Assembly (NCBI GenBank): GCA_945910005.1
Contig: OX246741.1
Location: 12,374,390-12,438,389, forward strand
Source of the DNA: Isoperla grammatica
Lineage: Eukaryota > Arthropoda > Insecta > Plecoptera > Perlodidae
DNA: 64,000 bases
Reading direction: 5' to 3'
Shown here piece after piece: positions 1-13,120 of the stretch (positions are counted from its first letter, which is position 1; each line of letters begins with the position of its first letter). The translations under genes and the position numbers were made by a program. Under the pieces are notes generated by a model. The model ran no database searches. It was not told the origin of the DNA and saw nothing but the letters and a program-made list of their open reading frames with translations.

Positions 1-420
1 GGACTGCATGACAGGTATAAAGTTTTATAAACACTTTCAAGAAGGGTAGAAAGAGAAAGCTGGCGCTCCACGAAATTGGCCACAAATATGCGAGTAGACT
101 AGAGGTGCTAAAAACGGTTTCATTTTTCCCAAATTTTGTTTAAAAAAGGCAAAAAGGGGTGACAACTGACAATGCATTTTTAATTTTCTTATGCGTTCCT
201 CACATTATGTTATCCTTAGTTCAATAGCAAAGCAAAGAGATGTGAATAATGAAAATTGCCCCGGCATTTTAATGCGTGGTAGACCTACCTAGGATAACTA
301 GTGTACGTAATTGGAGATTTCCTAAATTTTATTTATTTATATTTATTTTCACATTTTGATGTTAATAAACCTGTATGCTACAACAAAGAAGAAAACATGC
401 TTAGAGATGAACGAACTCAC
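1..420 (-). other. intron of the ANKRD26-like gene, running off the left edge
   Basis: The large ankyrin exon ends at 421 with a strong donor (AG|GTGAGT on the minus strand), so the bases to its left are intron, at least at first. An acceptor-like stretch (polypyrimidine then GCAG on the minus strand) lies in the first few bases of the window and could open the next exon, but too little follows to judge. Nothing else is recognised here. Confidence 0.6.
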
Positions 421-3400
421 CTATTAAATTCTGGAGGTGCAGGCAGAGACAAAAGTTCGTCACATTCTTCATCCATGTTATTAATGAAACTCGAGTGATG
501 TCGGTCCATCGTAGCTTTGTGATCATCTTGTTTAGGGACATCTTCTTCAAGAGGTCCTATCGCCAAGTTTTCTAGGAGTGGCTCTCTAGGACTGCCAACG
601 CCCACGGGAGAATCGCTCGATATTGGCGACGCACCAGAGGTCTCTGGTCGTCCGAAGTGTAACCGCTCCACGACGGTGGTCTGTCGAGGCAACTGCCCGT
701 CCCCACGATCGGTGCTCATCCAAAACGGTGGCTCCTCAAACGATTCTTCCACAGAAACGACACTTGATTGACTGTTGTTCAGTGACTGGTGATTCAGACC
801 TCGCATTGCCAGTAAAGTTTTCCTCTTTTTTCTAATCGGCTTTTCGATAGAAATTCTCCTGACACTTGACGGGGGTGTTTCGGAAGAATTGGGGCTTAGA
901 TTTTCATCCCCAATGGGTGATTTTACAGAAATAATATTCTCTATTGATATTTTATGAGGCTGAGACAATTTTACCAATGTAGTTTCTATTTTATGTAGCT
1001 TTACGTCCAAAGATAGCGGACGAACTAACGAGTCTCTCGATTTACGAACCTCGCCTTCGCTGTCTGCCCGTTTAGTTTGTAACGATCTTCTCCTCCTAGG
1101 TGGAGGAACGGGGTGAGCTTCAGAGATCATATCTTTAGGCGTTGCGGTTCGTGGCAACGACGAAGAACCTCTAGATACAGGGGCCGCCAGATGACTACTA
1201 AAGTCGATCATATCCTTAGGCGTGGTGTTACGTGGCAATGATAACGATCCTCTCTGCATAGTCTTCACCGAGGACTGACCCATTTCCTTAAACGCTTCAT
1301 CTATTAGCTCGTTTGTCCGCGGTAGGGATAAATACCTTTGTTTTCTAGCACCGGAGAATCGCGCAGAGTGTGGTTCATTGGCGTTAACCGTCGGTAACGA
1401 CCCCTGCTTCTTGATGACGGTGACTTGAGCTAATTCTCGTAAAGCCTCGTCGTAACATTCCAGCTGAGCGCTGATCCGCTTGTTGTCCGGAAGCATCCGG
1501 TCCAGGTTTGACAAAGGCGGCGGTACGATGGATTTGTGGTAGATCTCTTCGCTTCTCCAAGACTGGGCCGAAACGGACATCTGCCGGAAATGTTTTCTTT
1601 GCGGTTTGGGCTTGTCGCTTGGATCGTCCAAGTTATCCAAGGAATGAGATTCATATTTCATATTATTGCTTTTTCCTTCGAGATATGTTGCCAGAGTTTG
1701 TTTCTTGAACTCCAAACTGGTAGATGTTTTTAATTTATGCTCCGGCACATGAGGTGATGGAACTCTTCCAGGTGAATCACTTCTTCCTTTGTCTGGAAGT
1801 TGGGGAGATGGAAATATAAGTTCATCTTCAAGTAACAAATTATTTGAAGAAAATTTATTTTGAGGCAGTGTCTCGTCTATTGAATGTGCAATACTGTTGC
1901 TCGAAGAAGGTCCGGAATATCCGGGATTACTGTTTGATAAGTGTGCATTTGCTTCCCACATTTCATCATAACCTTGTAGGGTTCCATCCCTGCCAAAAGT
2001 GCCACATGTGGAAGATGATTTTGTTTTTTTCTCTCCTTCGGACATATGATCAGATTTATGTTTCTCTTTTTCTATTTCCTTGCCAAATTCAACGTCCTCG
2101 TCAGTTAGATCAATGGGAGGAACTCGTAATAGGAAACGAGCTTTCTTATCTGAAGGGACTGAAGGAAATTTGAAGAATTCTTTGGTTGATTCTTCCACCT
2201 TCTCATCAACTTTCAAATCATCAATGAAAATAACAGGTGACGTTCTGTCGATGCTAAGAGGTTTGCTTGGAATATGAACTGGGAAGTTGTCCATAGGAAG
2301 ACTTGCATCACTATCCCAATCACTACCAGAGTCAGACCCACCCAAATTTTTCTCAGTCTTGAAAATATTTCCATCATCTCTGTGATCAGGCAAAAATAGC
2401 TCTTTTCCCTCAATTTCAAGGTCAGGGACATTGGGGCTCACTTTTCCATTAGAACGACTCCTTTCGCTGTCACAACTCAGGCGGTGTGATTGCAATTTAG
2501 AATCTTGTTTTATAAAGCTTTGGCTCATGACCCACTGGTCTGCATCCGTATGCCCCGTATGAGGCCCGTCACTATGAAAGCTTGGAGATTCAGCATTCGG
2601 ACTCTCCGTGAAACTCTCGCGCTTTGATCGCAGAGAACCCAACGTCAACAAGCTTCTACGACGTGGTTCCGAAGAGGTTTGATGGTCGTCGATCATCCCC
2701 GCCTGAATAAGGTCCCAGCTCCGCGGAGGTTTGCAAGGAGGAGGAATGACACACGATCTCGGTGAATCTTGAGTCCCTTCGGAGTCCTTTGCGTCGGCTT
2801 TCGGGCTCTGGATACTCTCCTCTTCGCTGATTTCTTCGTCGGATGGTGGAGGCAAGAATTTCATAAGGCCCGAACCAGTGATACGTTTGGAACCGGTTTC
2901 CGAGGGCTGACTGTTCCATGTGTCACTATCAACATCTTTATCTTTCTCCTCTCTTATGTTGGGTGGGGGAGAAATTGATCGCTTTGTCAACGAGAGTGGC
3001 TCTGGCGTTAGTTCTAATTCAGCAGTCATGTTTTGCTCTACGAGATCAGACGGAGACTTCAACTCGACAGCTATATCCATGTGGCCTGCTTGTTGAGCAT
3101 AGTCTTCTGCTGTCCAATCGTTGGAATCCATAACTCGACGTTGAGCCCCATATTCAAGAAACAACTGAACTAACGGCATGTTTCCATTTCTGGCTGCAAA
3201 CATCAACGGAGTTCTATTGTCTCGATCTACAACGTTTACAGACGAATTGTAACGTAATATAAGCTCAACTAACTCTCTGTGATCACCACAAGTGGCAATA
3301 TGAAGAGGAAACTCGCCTTGGTTATTTGATGTTTCGAAATTACCACCTTGCTTCAATATTATGGAAGCAATATCATAAAAACCTTGCTTGGCTGCTATAT

Positions 3401-3890
3401 GGAGACAAGAGTTGCCACCATAGTCAACAGTATTGATATCGGTACCACGTTCTAACATTAACTGAATCACATCTTTGTGTCCACACTCAATTGATTTTAA
3501 GAACGGTGTCCTTCCGTCATTATCACAAATTGTAGTCTTTGCTTTGTTGTTCAATAAAAACCACACGATGTTTGTATTTCCCCTTGCAGCTGCCAAATGT
3601 AGTGCGGTTCGGTTTAATCTGTCTAGTGCATCGATGTCAACTTTCTTCAAACTACTTTTTAATTTATCCAGATTACCCAGCCAAGCAGACTTGTGTAACT
3701 TAGTAACTGTCTTATCTTTCCCACTAATGTCCACAGTGTAGCCCTGATCAAATGGCATGTAGTGGTCATCATCCCCTGGTGTACCTGGACTGGGGGTTGT
3801 GATTTCCATGGAAAATGGCCCCAAATTTGCAGATCCATGGTCCTTCTTGTCATCCCGTTTTCCTTTCACAAACTTGAGCACTTTCCTCAT
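421..3890 (-). CDS. ANKRD26-like ankyrin-repeat protein, N-terminal exon (partial gene)
   Basis: One exon encodes about 1,156 residues. The start MRKVLKF, then a basic stretch, then about seven ankyrin repeats (roughly residues 60-281, with RTALHLAA, CLHIAAKQG and TPLMFAARNG signatures) follow the layout of the ANKRD26/POTE family, whose members begin MKKIFGF. The remainder (about 290-1156) is long, charged, Ser/Pro-rich and probably disordered. It holds two copies of an SLPR-x-TPKDMI motif near residues 890-925. The ATG follows an acceptor (TTTTCAG|AATAATG, exon start 3894), so a 5' UTR exon lies further right. The apparent stop at 417 is not real: AG|GTGAGT at 421 is a near-ideal donor, so the protein continues beyond the window, where the family usually has coiled coils. 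In vertebrates ANKRD26 sits at the ciliary base; the role here is inferred. Family call fairly good, orthology uncertain. Confidence 0.7.
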
Positions 3891-3894
3891 TATT

Positions 3895-4202
3895 CTGAAA
3901 ATTTATAACATTATTACACTACTATGGTTGTATTGCTCTGACAAGATGCTTGGGGAGGTAGCCACCTACTGAGAGAAAATCAATACTGTTTGCCTTCATG
4001 CTATAGGCCTATTATGATCACATGGACCTCCATTCATAAACTAGGAAGTCAAATCAAACGGACCTTATCTCAGTATAAATAATGCAGAAACGTAATCAAA
4101 CCACAACTCTCTTTCCCTAAATTACTGATAAGAGAGGGGAATTCTGTCTCGCCTAGACCTACGCGCAGTCCTATTTATAACCTTCGCGCAGTCTGTCATA
4201 AC
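3895..4202. promoter_or_regulatory. shared promoter interval, ANKRD26-like / MLYCD
   Basis: Start codons of the two divergent genes are 312 bp apart. A TATA-like TATAAATA lies on the plus strand near 4074 (for MLYCD), and a TATAAATA on the minus strand near 4171-4178 (for the ankyrin gene). The acceptor at 3895-3896 shows that part of this interval is a 5' UTR intron of the ankyrin gene. Promoter function is inferred from arrangement only. Confidence 0.5.
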
Positions 4203-7200
4203 ATGAGGGGAGTCAACTTGACCTGGAGAGTTCTATTTTCGCTGCATACAAAAAGGCCACCAACTAGATGCATTAGTGAGTGTTTTTTACCTGATTACTT
4301 GCGAATGTCTAGCAGTGATAATAGTCGTAAATGTGGCCTAATTAGGCCTACTCGAGGAAATATGAGAAATTCTCGCAGACATTCGTCGATCCCCCGTGAT
4401 CCTAGTGGACAGAATGACTCGGACCATGCAGATTATTTTGGTGAGACAAACTGTCCTGAAAGACGACCAAGCACCATCGACGATGAATTGCAGGTGAAAT
4501 TTTTGTTGAAAGAAACATTGGCGTTTAAAGAGACAGGTGTTAGCAGTTGGATTGTGGAGGTAAGCGTACGACAAATCGATACGGGCAATTCTAACCTAAC
4601 TTACCAAACAAACAATATGACGTGCAATGTTTACATTCTTGTATTTCAAAATAAATACTCGTTCATAACTCCCTTTGATGATATGATTTCAGAATAAAGT
4701 TAAGAACTTATGCGCAGCATACAAGTATCTTTTAAAACCACACAGAGACGGTTTTTTAAAAGATCTAGCGTGTAATTATGCTGTCAATCACCAACTTGTC
4801 GCGACAGCTGCAAAAAACTTATGTGGGGTGCAACGGCAAAGCGATCAAGGGGACGGGGTAAGTACAGTACCCACATAATAACAATAGACCTGTCGGTTTA
4901 CTTATACCGTGACAATAATGCCAGTGCAATTCGTTTGCAGGTGTGTGACCAGAGAGCACTAGTAAAAGGAGAGGAACGACTGAAGAGTTTACTCACTCCA
5001 CTTTACACATGGCTCTTCATTCACATTGGTCGACTGGAGAAAGGGGTCAAGTTTTTAGTTGACTTGAGAACTGATGTTTTGGTAAAGTAGCAAACATATG
5101 GTACCTACATTAAAAAACTTCCTGCTTACTCCACTGAGCAGAATATAGACAGCATTTGGCAATAATAAACGGCCAACGTAATTCCATTTCATATCATGCA
5201 ATATCATTATAAAAGTTCAATGTTCAAAGAAGATATAACAGGTAAACTTGTACCAATTAAGGTTACAAGCCTACCTAGTTTGCAAAAACAGAAATACATA
5301 CTCTATACGTACAGTCTTTCTGAAGGACTGGACAAGCCAATTCAGTAGGTTTTGTTTTACATGGTTGGCTGTCGATTTGAAATAAATCGAAATTTGTTGA
5401 CCAAATTATTTTATATTATTATTTGGTGTTTAACCAATAATCGACGACGCAGCTCAGACATTGGCATTTAATTAAAGTAGCTAAATAACTGATATCGACC
5501 TAAACGGCAGGTTTTGTGACATGGCTATAACATAAAAAAAGTATAAACGCAGTTGTTTTGGTTTGGTTTGAATCGACATGTAACAAACCGAGGAGATGTA
5601 CGGGATGAGTAGGATGACACATTCGAGCCATTAAACCATGAATTCTGACATGAACATTGAGAACAGAAAGATTACAAACAGAACGGATTTTAATGGGAAC
5701 GGAGATGGATGCTACTAACAGATCGATCGTTGTTTGTGTTTGCAGATACTCATCTCGGAGATGGATGCTACTGACCCGGCACTAGTATCGATGCAGCAAC
5801 TGAACGCAAACCTAAGAGAAATGCTCTCCCTGTGGTTCACAGTGGGCTTTCTTAATTTGGAGAGAGTTACATGGAGGTCACCATGTGAGATGCTACAAAA
5901 GGTATTGTCTTATTTTCTGAGTGATTTATGATGTATGTTACCATATATCACACAATTAAACTTGAATTTTAAAGAAAAAACTTAACAGTAAGCACTTAAA
6001 AAGCTGCTATCGTAGTATAATCACTTTTAATATCTGTATTGTATAAAATAAAATAATAAAATAAATTCATATTTATAGAATCTACCCACTCAGTTATCCA
6101 TCGATCTATGCGATACATTGATATGTCTTCATTGAGTATGTCTGCAACATGTCTGCATTGTTAAATAGCCTAATGATTCAAATCATGTAATTACCATAAT
6201 ATCATTTCTGGTACTAGGAGTACATATTATATAATAGATTAGTAGAAGGACATTGACTCCCTGCCAGACGAAACGAGCAGGACAGAAAAGGAGGCTGCCT
6301 TATATTGGATAGCAAGAAAGAAGAATGGCTGAAGAGGCCAACTCTGCACAGGAAAAAAAAAGTAATTTTGAGGCAATTTTCAAATACACAATTCAACTAA
6401 ATGTAATTACTTTCCAACAGATCTCTGAATACGAAGCTGTGCACCCAATGCGCAGTTGGACGGACTTAAAGCGACGTGTTGGCCTGTATCGACGATGCTT
6501 CGTCTACACGCACAGTAGCATGCCAGACGAGCCACTCGTCGTACTACACACAGCGCTAAGTGACGAGATTGCCAGCAGCATGAAGGGAATTGTCACGGCC
6601 ACATCAAGGATGTCAGGTACAGACAATCGTTGACAAGGAATTAAATAAAATCAAACTTCTTTAAATGTAGTAAGTAGTGATAGGGCAAACACTAATTTTT
6701 ATGTTACATTTAGGGTATGGTGTGGACATATAGGTACTCATTCCATCAATAGTTATGCTATCCTATAAACTACGAGTAAATATAGTATTTATAATATATT
6801 AGGCCTACTATTTATATTTTATAGTATTTATATTCATATGCACAGCAATTCAAATTCTATGTGCATATATGCTCTCGTATTTTTCTAAACAATACACATT
6901 TTATATAGGTTGGTATTGACCACCAAATTTTATTTCCTTTTGACAATATAGCCTAAACAATTTTGTTACCTAATTGTTACCATATTAAGAGTTAAGACCT
7001 ATGTGATTATTATTTTCAGTTGATGTGACTGCTTGCCCAGGAATGGTTGTAGAGTCACAGACAGAAGACCCAACTTGTGTGAAGGCAGCAATATTCTACT
7101 CGATTACCTCAACACAACGTGGTTTACAGGTAAGTGATCACACGGCAGTAACGTACCGTAATCTTGTTTTGTGTTCAAGTACTAATTGTTACATAGTATA

Positions 7201-8745
7201 AACATTCTTAGCACTGAACTTAACTATTGAAGGGGTTAGGGAAAGGGTTAGAACAAGGGGTGGAGACAAAACTTAGTTGAGTGCAGGTCCACTTTATAAT
7301 AAACAAATGCTAGAAAACATCACACCATGAGTAGGTACTAATGTCGCTATCTAAACTCCAGAAACTTCCAAAACACATTGAAACCCAAAGTCTTCCGCTG
7401 TAAAATAACGGCTCTGTTCGACCCCGACTGAACTAAAATTTCGTCACAGGGAATCGAACTCGGAAACTACCTCATAAAACGAGTCGTCAAAGAGCTCCAA
7501 GCGGAATTCCCGCTAGTCAATAAATTCTCCAGTCTGTCTCCCATCCCGACGTTTCACCTCTGGCTGATGGACAAGCTGAGAGTGGCGGAGAAGAACGCCG
7601 CCGAAAACTCTGACCTGCTCACACCCGAGGAGTGCGAAGCGTTGCAGACCTACCTCAAGAAAGACGACGTGTGGACTGAACTGAAGAGGCTGTTGAAAAC
7701 AAATGCTTGGGTGCAAGACTCCGTATTGGCTTCTATGATTGAGAAGCCCCTCATGCGACTCTGCGTGCGATATCTCTATCTGGAGAAGAGGAGAGGGTTT
7801 GCATTAGATAATGTTGGTGAGTTACGGTATACAATAATTAGTTGTGAGGAAAGTAACAATCATTTGTAAATTAAAAAGTACATCAAGTGTTTACTGTGCA
7901 GTTTTTTTTTTTTTTTTTTACTACCACTTATTTACATTGTGTATAAATTATAAAACATAAATCTCAATTTTGCAGCAAACTTTCACCTGCGCAACGGTGC
8001 TACAATGTGGAGGGTCAACTGGCATGCGGATTGGAGTCCACGAGGTCTAAGCAATTCATGCGGTATCATGGTTAACTACAGGTATAGAACATCATATTAA
8101 CATTTAGCAGTCTTGGGTTTGCTACTTTGAGTTAGTAGCATTCTACAATTACTACCTCTACTTGGCGACATTTGAGACCAACATAGATTACGTATATACA
8201 TCATTAACTTTTGAAGTTCGGAGATAAATTCATCTCTTAGGTTTTATTCACTTGGTGGTATAGATGTTTCGTCAGTTCAATCCCGTGTTTCTCCGAGTTT
8301 GTAAGGGTACGTCAAAATCAGTTTGTACTCGGCTTGCTCGGACCCATCACCAATACACATTCACTCTAGTTCTCTGTATTTGACTGTAAAGAAAATATTA
8401 AAATATGTATGTACTATCCAAGTATATACTATTTAGTATTTACTATAAAGTTATGCAACTAAATGTACTGATGTCACTGTTCATTCACTCAGTCTGGAAG
8501 ATTGCATGCAATGTAACAAAACATTATGTTACCTCTCTTTTTTACACTTATCCATTTGTGAATGTTGATATGGTCATGTTGATTAACATACATGTCACAT
8601 TTTCTTTGCCAGATACTTTCTGGACAATACAGAGTTCAACAGTCAAACGTATTTAGAGAAGAAGGTTATCGCAGCTTCGCAAGACGTCCAGCAGTTAGCC
8701 CTTCAAGCCGCCAATTTAATGGAGAAGTTCAATTCGAAGATATGA
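4203..8745 (+). CDS. MLYCD: malonyl-CoA decarboxylase
   Basis: Decarboxylates malonyl-CoA to acetyl-CoA, relieving inhibition of carnitine palmitoyltransferase; works in mitochondria, peroxisomes and cytosol. Nine exons: 4203-4559, 4693-4857, 4941-5081, 5746-5901, 6421-6616, 7020-7129, 7450-7816, 7976-8081, 8613-8745. All introns are GT-AG, phases close, and the total is 1,731 bp (576 aa; human 493). Diagnostic blocks include [41 protein letters not shown] and [12 protein letters not shown]; the SPIP serine and the FHL histidine correspond to residues implicated in catalysis of the human GNAT-like domain. The N-terminus is rich in Arg with no early acidic residue, fitting a mitochondrial presequence, and an internal Met (residue 35) could start a shorter form as in mammals. 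The C-terminus is SKI, a variant of the human SKL peroxisomal signal. Identification is firm; the exact start is slightly less so. Confidence 0.95.
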
Positions 8746-10239
8746 CAAACAATTGAGAAAGTAGAAGAACCTTGAGTTATTAAAAGGTACATAGCAATAT
8801 TTCTCATAAAAATACCAAAGCAAAACATGCATTTCTTGACAATGTGGGTGGAGGAGTTACATGTAGGCCTAACAACTTAATAAGTTATGCCTTGGTGGAA
8901 GTACACATTTTTAACTAAATCATGGCTAACAGAGGATAGTGAGAAAATGGTATCTTATGTAATAAGTTACAGCAAAAAGTACTCTAAGCTAAAATGATCA
9001 ATCTATTTCTTATTCTACTTCTTCAGCTTTTATTTCAGCACATACTAGAATAATAACCAAAAGAAAATCTTTTTCTTCTCTTGTAACGGTGCAGTATGCA
9101 TTTTTTGTACTGCATGTCCAGTGCACTGTAGTACTGTGAGGGATCTGCACTAATCTCATTTTAGGTAAGAAATTAATGTATTGGGTAATACAGAAATCTT
9201 CACATTGTCAAACAATTTATAAAAATTATGTAATATTGACTAAGGAATACATAGTAGCCTATACAGAAGTGTTGTTATATAACAACATGCATATACCATA
9301 GGCCTATTCTATTCAAGATTATTATTGTTCGTGTGTTTATTTGTGTTTTAATTTCTTGATATTTTATGGATGACCCTGATCTTGCCCCACGAATCAATTG
9401 GCACTGTGTATGTGCCATTATATTGTCAGTTGTCAGATTGTATGCCAAGAAGATTGTCTACTAGCTACTGTTAATCCACATAGGTACAACAGAGATTGAA
9501 CATTATGCAGTGTAAAACAGTACCCAATACTATATACCTACATCATTTTAACAGACCTATGCCTACAATGTTTTCTTCTTTCACATGCTGTACTTCCAAA
9601 GATGTTGATATTGGATGAAATTTGCTAGGTTTTGATGTTTAGTGGCTATTCAAGTAGTAAAGAGCAAATTTCTATAGTATATAGTTGGCTCAGTTAATGT
9701 ATGTGCGCTACAGAGGAGCAAACTGAACTGAAGGAGTGCCTTTTTAGTATTACATCAATTATATTATAGTTTATGTTATTTGTACTAGTAGTAGTAGTAG
9801 TATATTAGTGTTTTAGCAATGTGCCATTTGTTTACATTTTATACCAGTAGGCTACGAACTGCCATTCACTAATAGTAATATAGTGTACTGCCATATTTGC
9901 AACACTAAAATACGTTTCCTTCGTTTCATGCAAAAAAACTAAAGTTGGAGTTGTACACCAGTAACCACTAACCAGTATGGTTAGTGAGTAATTCATGAAA
10001 GACTTGTAGGATAAAATTTGTAATTCTGTTGTGCTGCTTTGTTTTACACTGGCCACTCTTGCATGGCACGTTGATTGGCAGTTATTGCATTGTTAATTGC
10101 TAATTGGTTTCATGCAATTGAAATGAAACGTCGTCCAATTGAAATTATTTATCAACCGTTAAGATTGTTATCGTAGCAAATAATGACACTGGTATGTTTA
10201 TTGTGTTGTTGTGTATTGTTGATATCTAATTGTTAAAGG
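8746..10239. other. MLYCD 3' flank, no gene seen
   Basis: AT-rich. A variant polyadenylation signal ATTAAA lies at 8779-8784, just after the MLYCD stop, so some of this may be 3' UTR. A short (TAG)n tract is near 9785. No exon-like or conserved coding stretch was recognised. Confidence 0.5.
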
Positions 10240-10376
10240 TGCACTCAGTGCGATGGTCCATTGGCGGACGTGTGTCTTTTTTCATCGTCACCTACTCATC
10301 GTCTCGATTAGCCAAGTTGCAAAAATATGGGACGTAAAACCCAAATATCAATCAACCAATCACTCAATCAGCCATT
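10240..10376 (+). repeat. SINE 3' end with (AATC)n tail
   Basis: The segment ends with GGGACGTAAAACCCAAATAT followed by a degenerate (AATC)n tail. The same tail design, in reverse orientation, ends the related copies at 44688 and 58846. This marks a SINE family with an ACGTTAAA-type 3' end and a tetranucleotide tail. The 5' boundary is uncertain. Confidence 0.5.
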
Positions 10377-12060
10377 GGAAAACGTCATGAGCTATTTGGT
10401 GGATTTCAAAGGTTTTGATGGGTGGTTGCCACAGTGCAAAGAAGCTAAAATATTAATATAATAGTAGTATTTAACCTTTACCTATGAATCTATTGGTAAA
10501 TAATATATATATGCATGGAAATTAGTACACTGTTTTAATATAGGTTTTTCTATAATATAAGAATATACTAAATCATATGACAGCTAAACCGGTTGTCCAA
10601 CATCACATTAGGCTTTGGGGGGGGGGGGGGGGGGGGGGGAGGGGAACTGACATTTTATTGCTGGTTAGTCAAGTCTGACACAACCACATTTTCCAAGACC
10701 TTCAACTTCTTCACCGTCTGCCTCTGGGACTGGAAGGCTATTATCATCAGCTCTCTCCACCATTCATCTCTTCTTCACACCATCTCTTCTCTGCAAACTG
10801 TTTTTTAATCTGGTCAATTTTGTCTCTGCGTCTGTCTGCTTTTCATTATCTTTCAAATGCTCATCTTGATATCCTTCCAAAGTCCATCATTTTCATTTGT
10901 ACAAACTACAAAACAATACAAACAATATTTTTCAATCTTACATTTCAAACTTTCAACTATAATCTTTCTCTAATTAATTACAATACTTCTGAATTCTGAT
11001 CCTATCTAACCTTCATTGTACCCAATATGCTTCTCAATAACTCCATTTTAGTTGCAGCAATCTTGGCATTATGCCCCATGTATGTCACTAAGACATAGGT
11101 TAGTATCGGAATAAAAAGGAAAAGCAATGTCTTAATAAACCTTAGTCATAACTCATTCATGAACACACATGAACTGTGTTTATTAAACAGTATCAATGTA
11201 GTCACCAGTGTGAGCTGACATAATCTAGGAAGGTATAAAGCTCCCAACTAGATAGGCTAATGGTGTATGCTACCCTGATGTCGGTCGGTACTATGTAAAA
11301 TTCACTTACGAGTTGACTATTGAAGATTTCTTATGCAGAAAAATAGACAATGCATTTAATTTAAATGTCACATCCAATTTTGGCTTCACTACTCTTATGT
11401 TATTTATTTGAAATCAATTCAGTCATGGTCACTACTAAAGGAGTCGATTTTACACTCTGTTATTTTGTTACTATTGCACCATCCCAGTTGGACTATGTGA
11501 TCGTTCTTCCAAATTAGTTATGTATTTCTTTAATTCATCTATTTCTATCTCTCCATTTATGTTTTAGAATTTATTCCTTTAATAGTATGTATAGGCCCTA
11601 CTTCTCTTTTCACATATTTGTATTCAATTTTTTTAATGTAAATTTACTATTGCATTATATTCTCTCTTTATGTAAATATATCTTTTGGGTTTTCTATTAG
11701 TAACATTTTCTTCTTCTATTGTAATGTATTTTCAATTTTCTTGTTCTAAATTATCTTTATTCCTACACTACTGTACTATTTTCTTTGGTGTTTTGTTGTT
11801 TTCCTTCCATATTGAGCAGTTTCTTTCACTTATACTTGTAAGTAAGTTTTATAACTGAATAGAACAAGACAAATAAATAATTAATTCTCATTACATGTAG
11901 TCTGTTGTGTTTTTGTTGAATTGAATCCTCGTTGTTAGCCAGAATTCAATCAGCACCCCAACTGCTTGGAAGTGCCTTAGCCACACCTAAGTTAATTAGT
12001 AGGCATACACACATCAGTTTAATATATTACTATGTTGATTTATTTCTCCCAGTTTAACAT
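10377..12060. other. gene-free AT-rich stretch with a long poly-G run
   Basis: Contains an uninterrupted run of 22 G (10618-10639). The following 1.4 kb is pyrimidine-rich on the plus strand and ends in AT-rich DNA with scattered AATAAATAA. No gene or recognisable element was found. Confidence 0.5.
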
Positions 12061-12062
12061 CA

Positions 12063-12602
12063 CAGTAAAATACTGTACAATATTACCTCTATCATTCCTC
12101 CATTGATCATTCATTTTCCTCTACCCATCATCATCTTTTACAAGTCCCGATGTCAATGCCATTTAAACAATGTTAAATTTTCCTCTATTGATCATTCTTC
12201 ATCCCTATCTACAGCAATAGTATTTTTCCCCCTAATGACAGTTTTTTTTTTTTTTTTACTTTCGATCATCGTCGTTCAAAGAACGTCGATCGTTCAAAGT
12301 GTTGAATCAGTTGTATACGTAACTAATTACGAACAATAGAAGATTACATACATTTTCATAAACCAGCAACCATTGTTATTACTATCTAATAATACTGCAA
12401 TAGGCGTTAAGAGTATTACCATCAAAAGTGCTGTTGGCAAGGAAATTTCCCTGCAATAAATTTTTGATGATTTTGACTATAGTAATACAGGGGTGTAATG
12501 GTATTCAAACAAACAAATAATGCGCGTCCTCCATTGATAGTTTTCCTCTAATGATTGTTTTTTTGATCAGTAACGATGACTTAGAGGTAATACTGTATTT
12601 GA
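12063..12602. mobile_element. possible degenerate inverted-repeat element
   Basis: The left end reads ATACTGTACAATATTACCTC and the right end, reverse-complemented, reads ATACAGTATTACCTCTAAG. Both are followed inward by similar CATTGAT/CCTCTA motifs. This suggests the terminal inverted repeats of an old DNA transposon, but the arms are diverged, no target duplication was found, and a poly-T tract sits inside. Confidence 0.3.
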
Positions 12603-13120
12603 TAATGAAATTTAAATGTACCTATATTTAAAGGAATCACAACTCTCATGATACAGTATTGACTATTGATATATTATTATTATGTATGTATGTATGTATG
12701 TACCACAATCATGTATGCATGAGTTTCTTGCTCGTTCAGAGCAAAAACATAGAACCGCTTAAACATTGAACTTAAAAATGATAACACCAAACAAAACCAT
12801 ATGAATATAAATTCAGTGTTTTAAATTGTTGGCAAGTTTGCAGGTTTTTGTCAATAAATTAAACAAGGCCTATCGATACTGATCAATGAAGTGAGCTGTC
12901 AATAATATTGTAAATTAACAAAAATTAGAAGTTGGCCTACCCTACTTTTTTATGGTAGATTCGAAAAGTGTGATATAAGGTTCATTTCTTTGTCCTGCAT
13001 ATGATTGTGGTGCAAGTTACAAGTGTAAACCAAACATCTTGTGTTACAATGTTCACAACGCTCGGTAGTCAGTGCTGCATATTCTGCACTGATCCAGCTA
13101 CATTGGACAAAGAAATACTA

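Noticed and set aside
417..419. Stop codon ending the ankyrin protein at 417
   Set aside because: It lies within the donor AG|GTGAGT, so it is intronic and the protein continues beyond the window.
7233..7252. Telomere-like GGGTTAGGG...GGGTTAG in an MLYCD intron
   Set aside because: Only two imperfect copies; no array.
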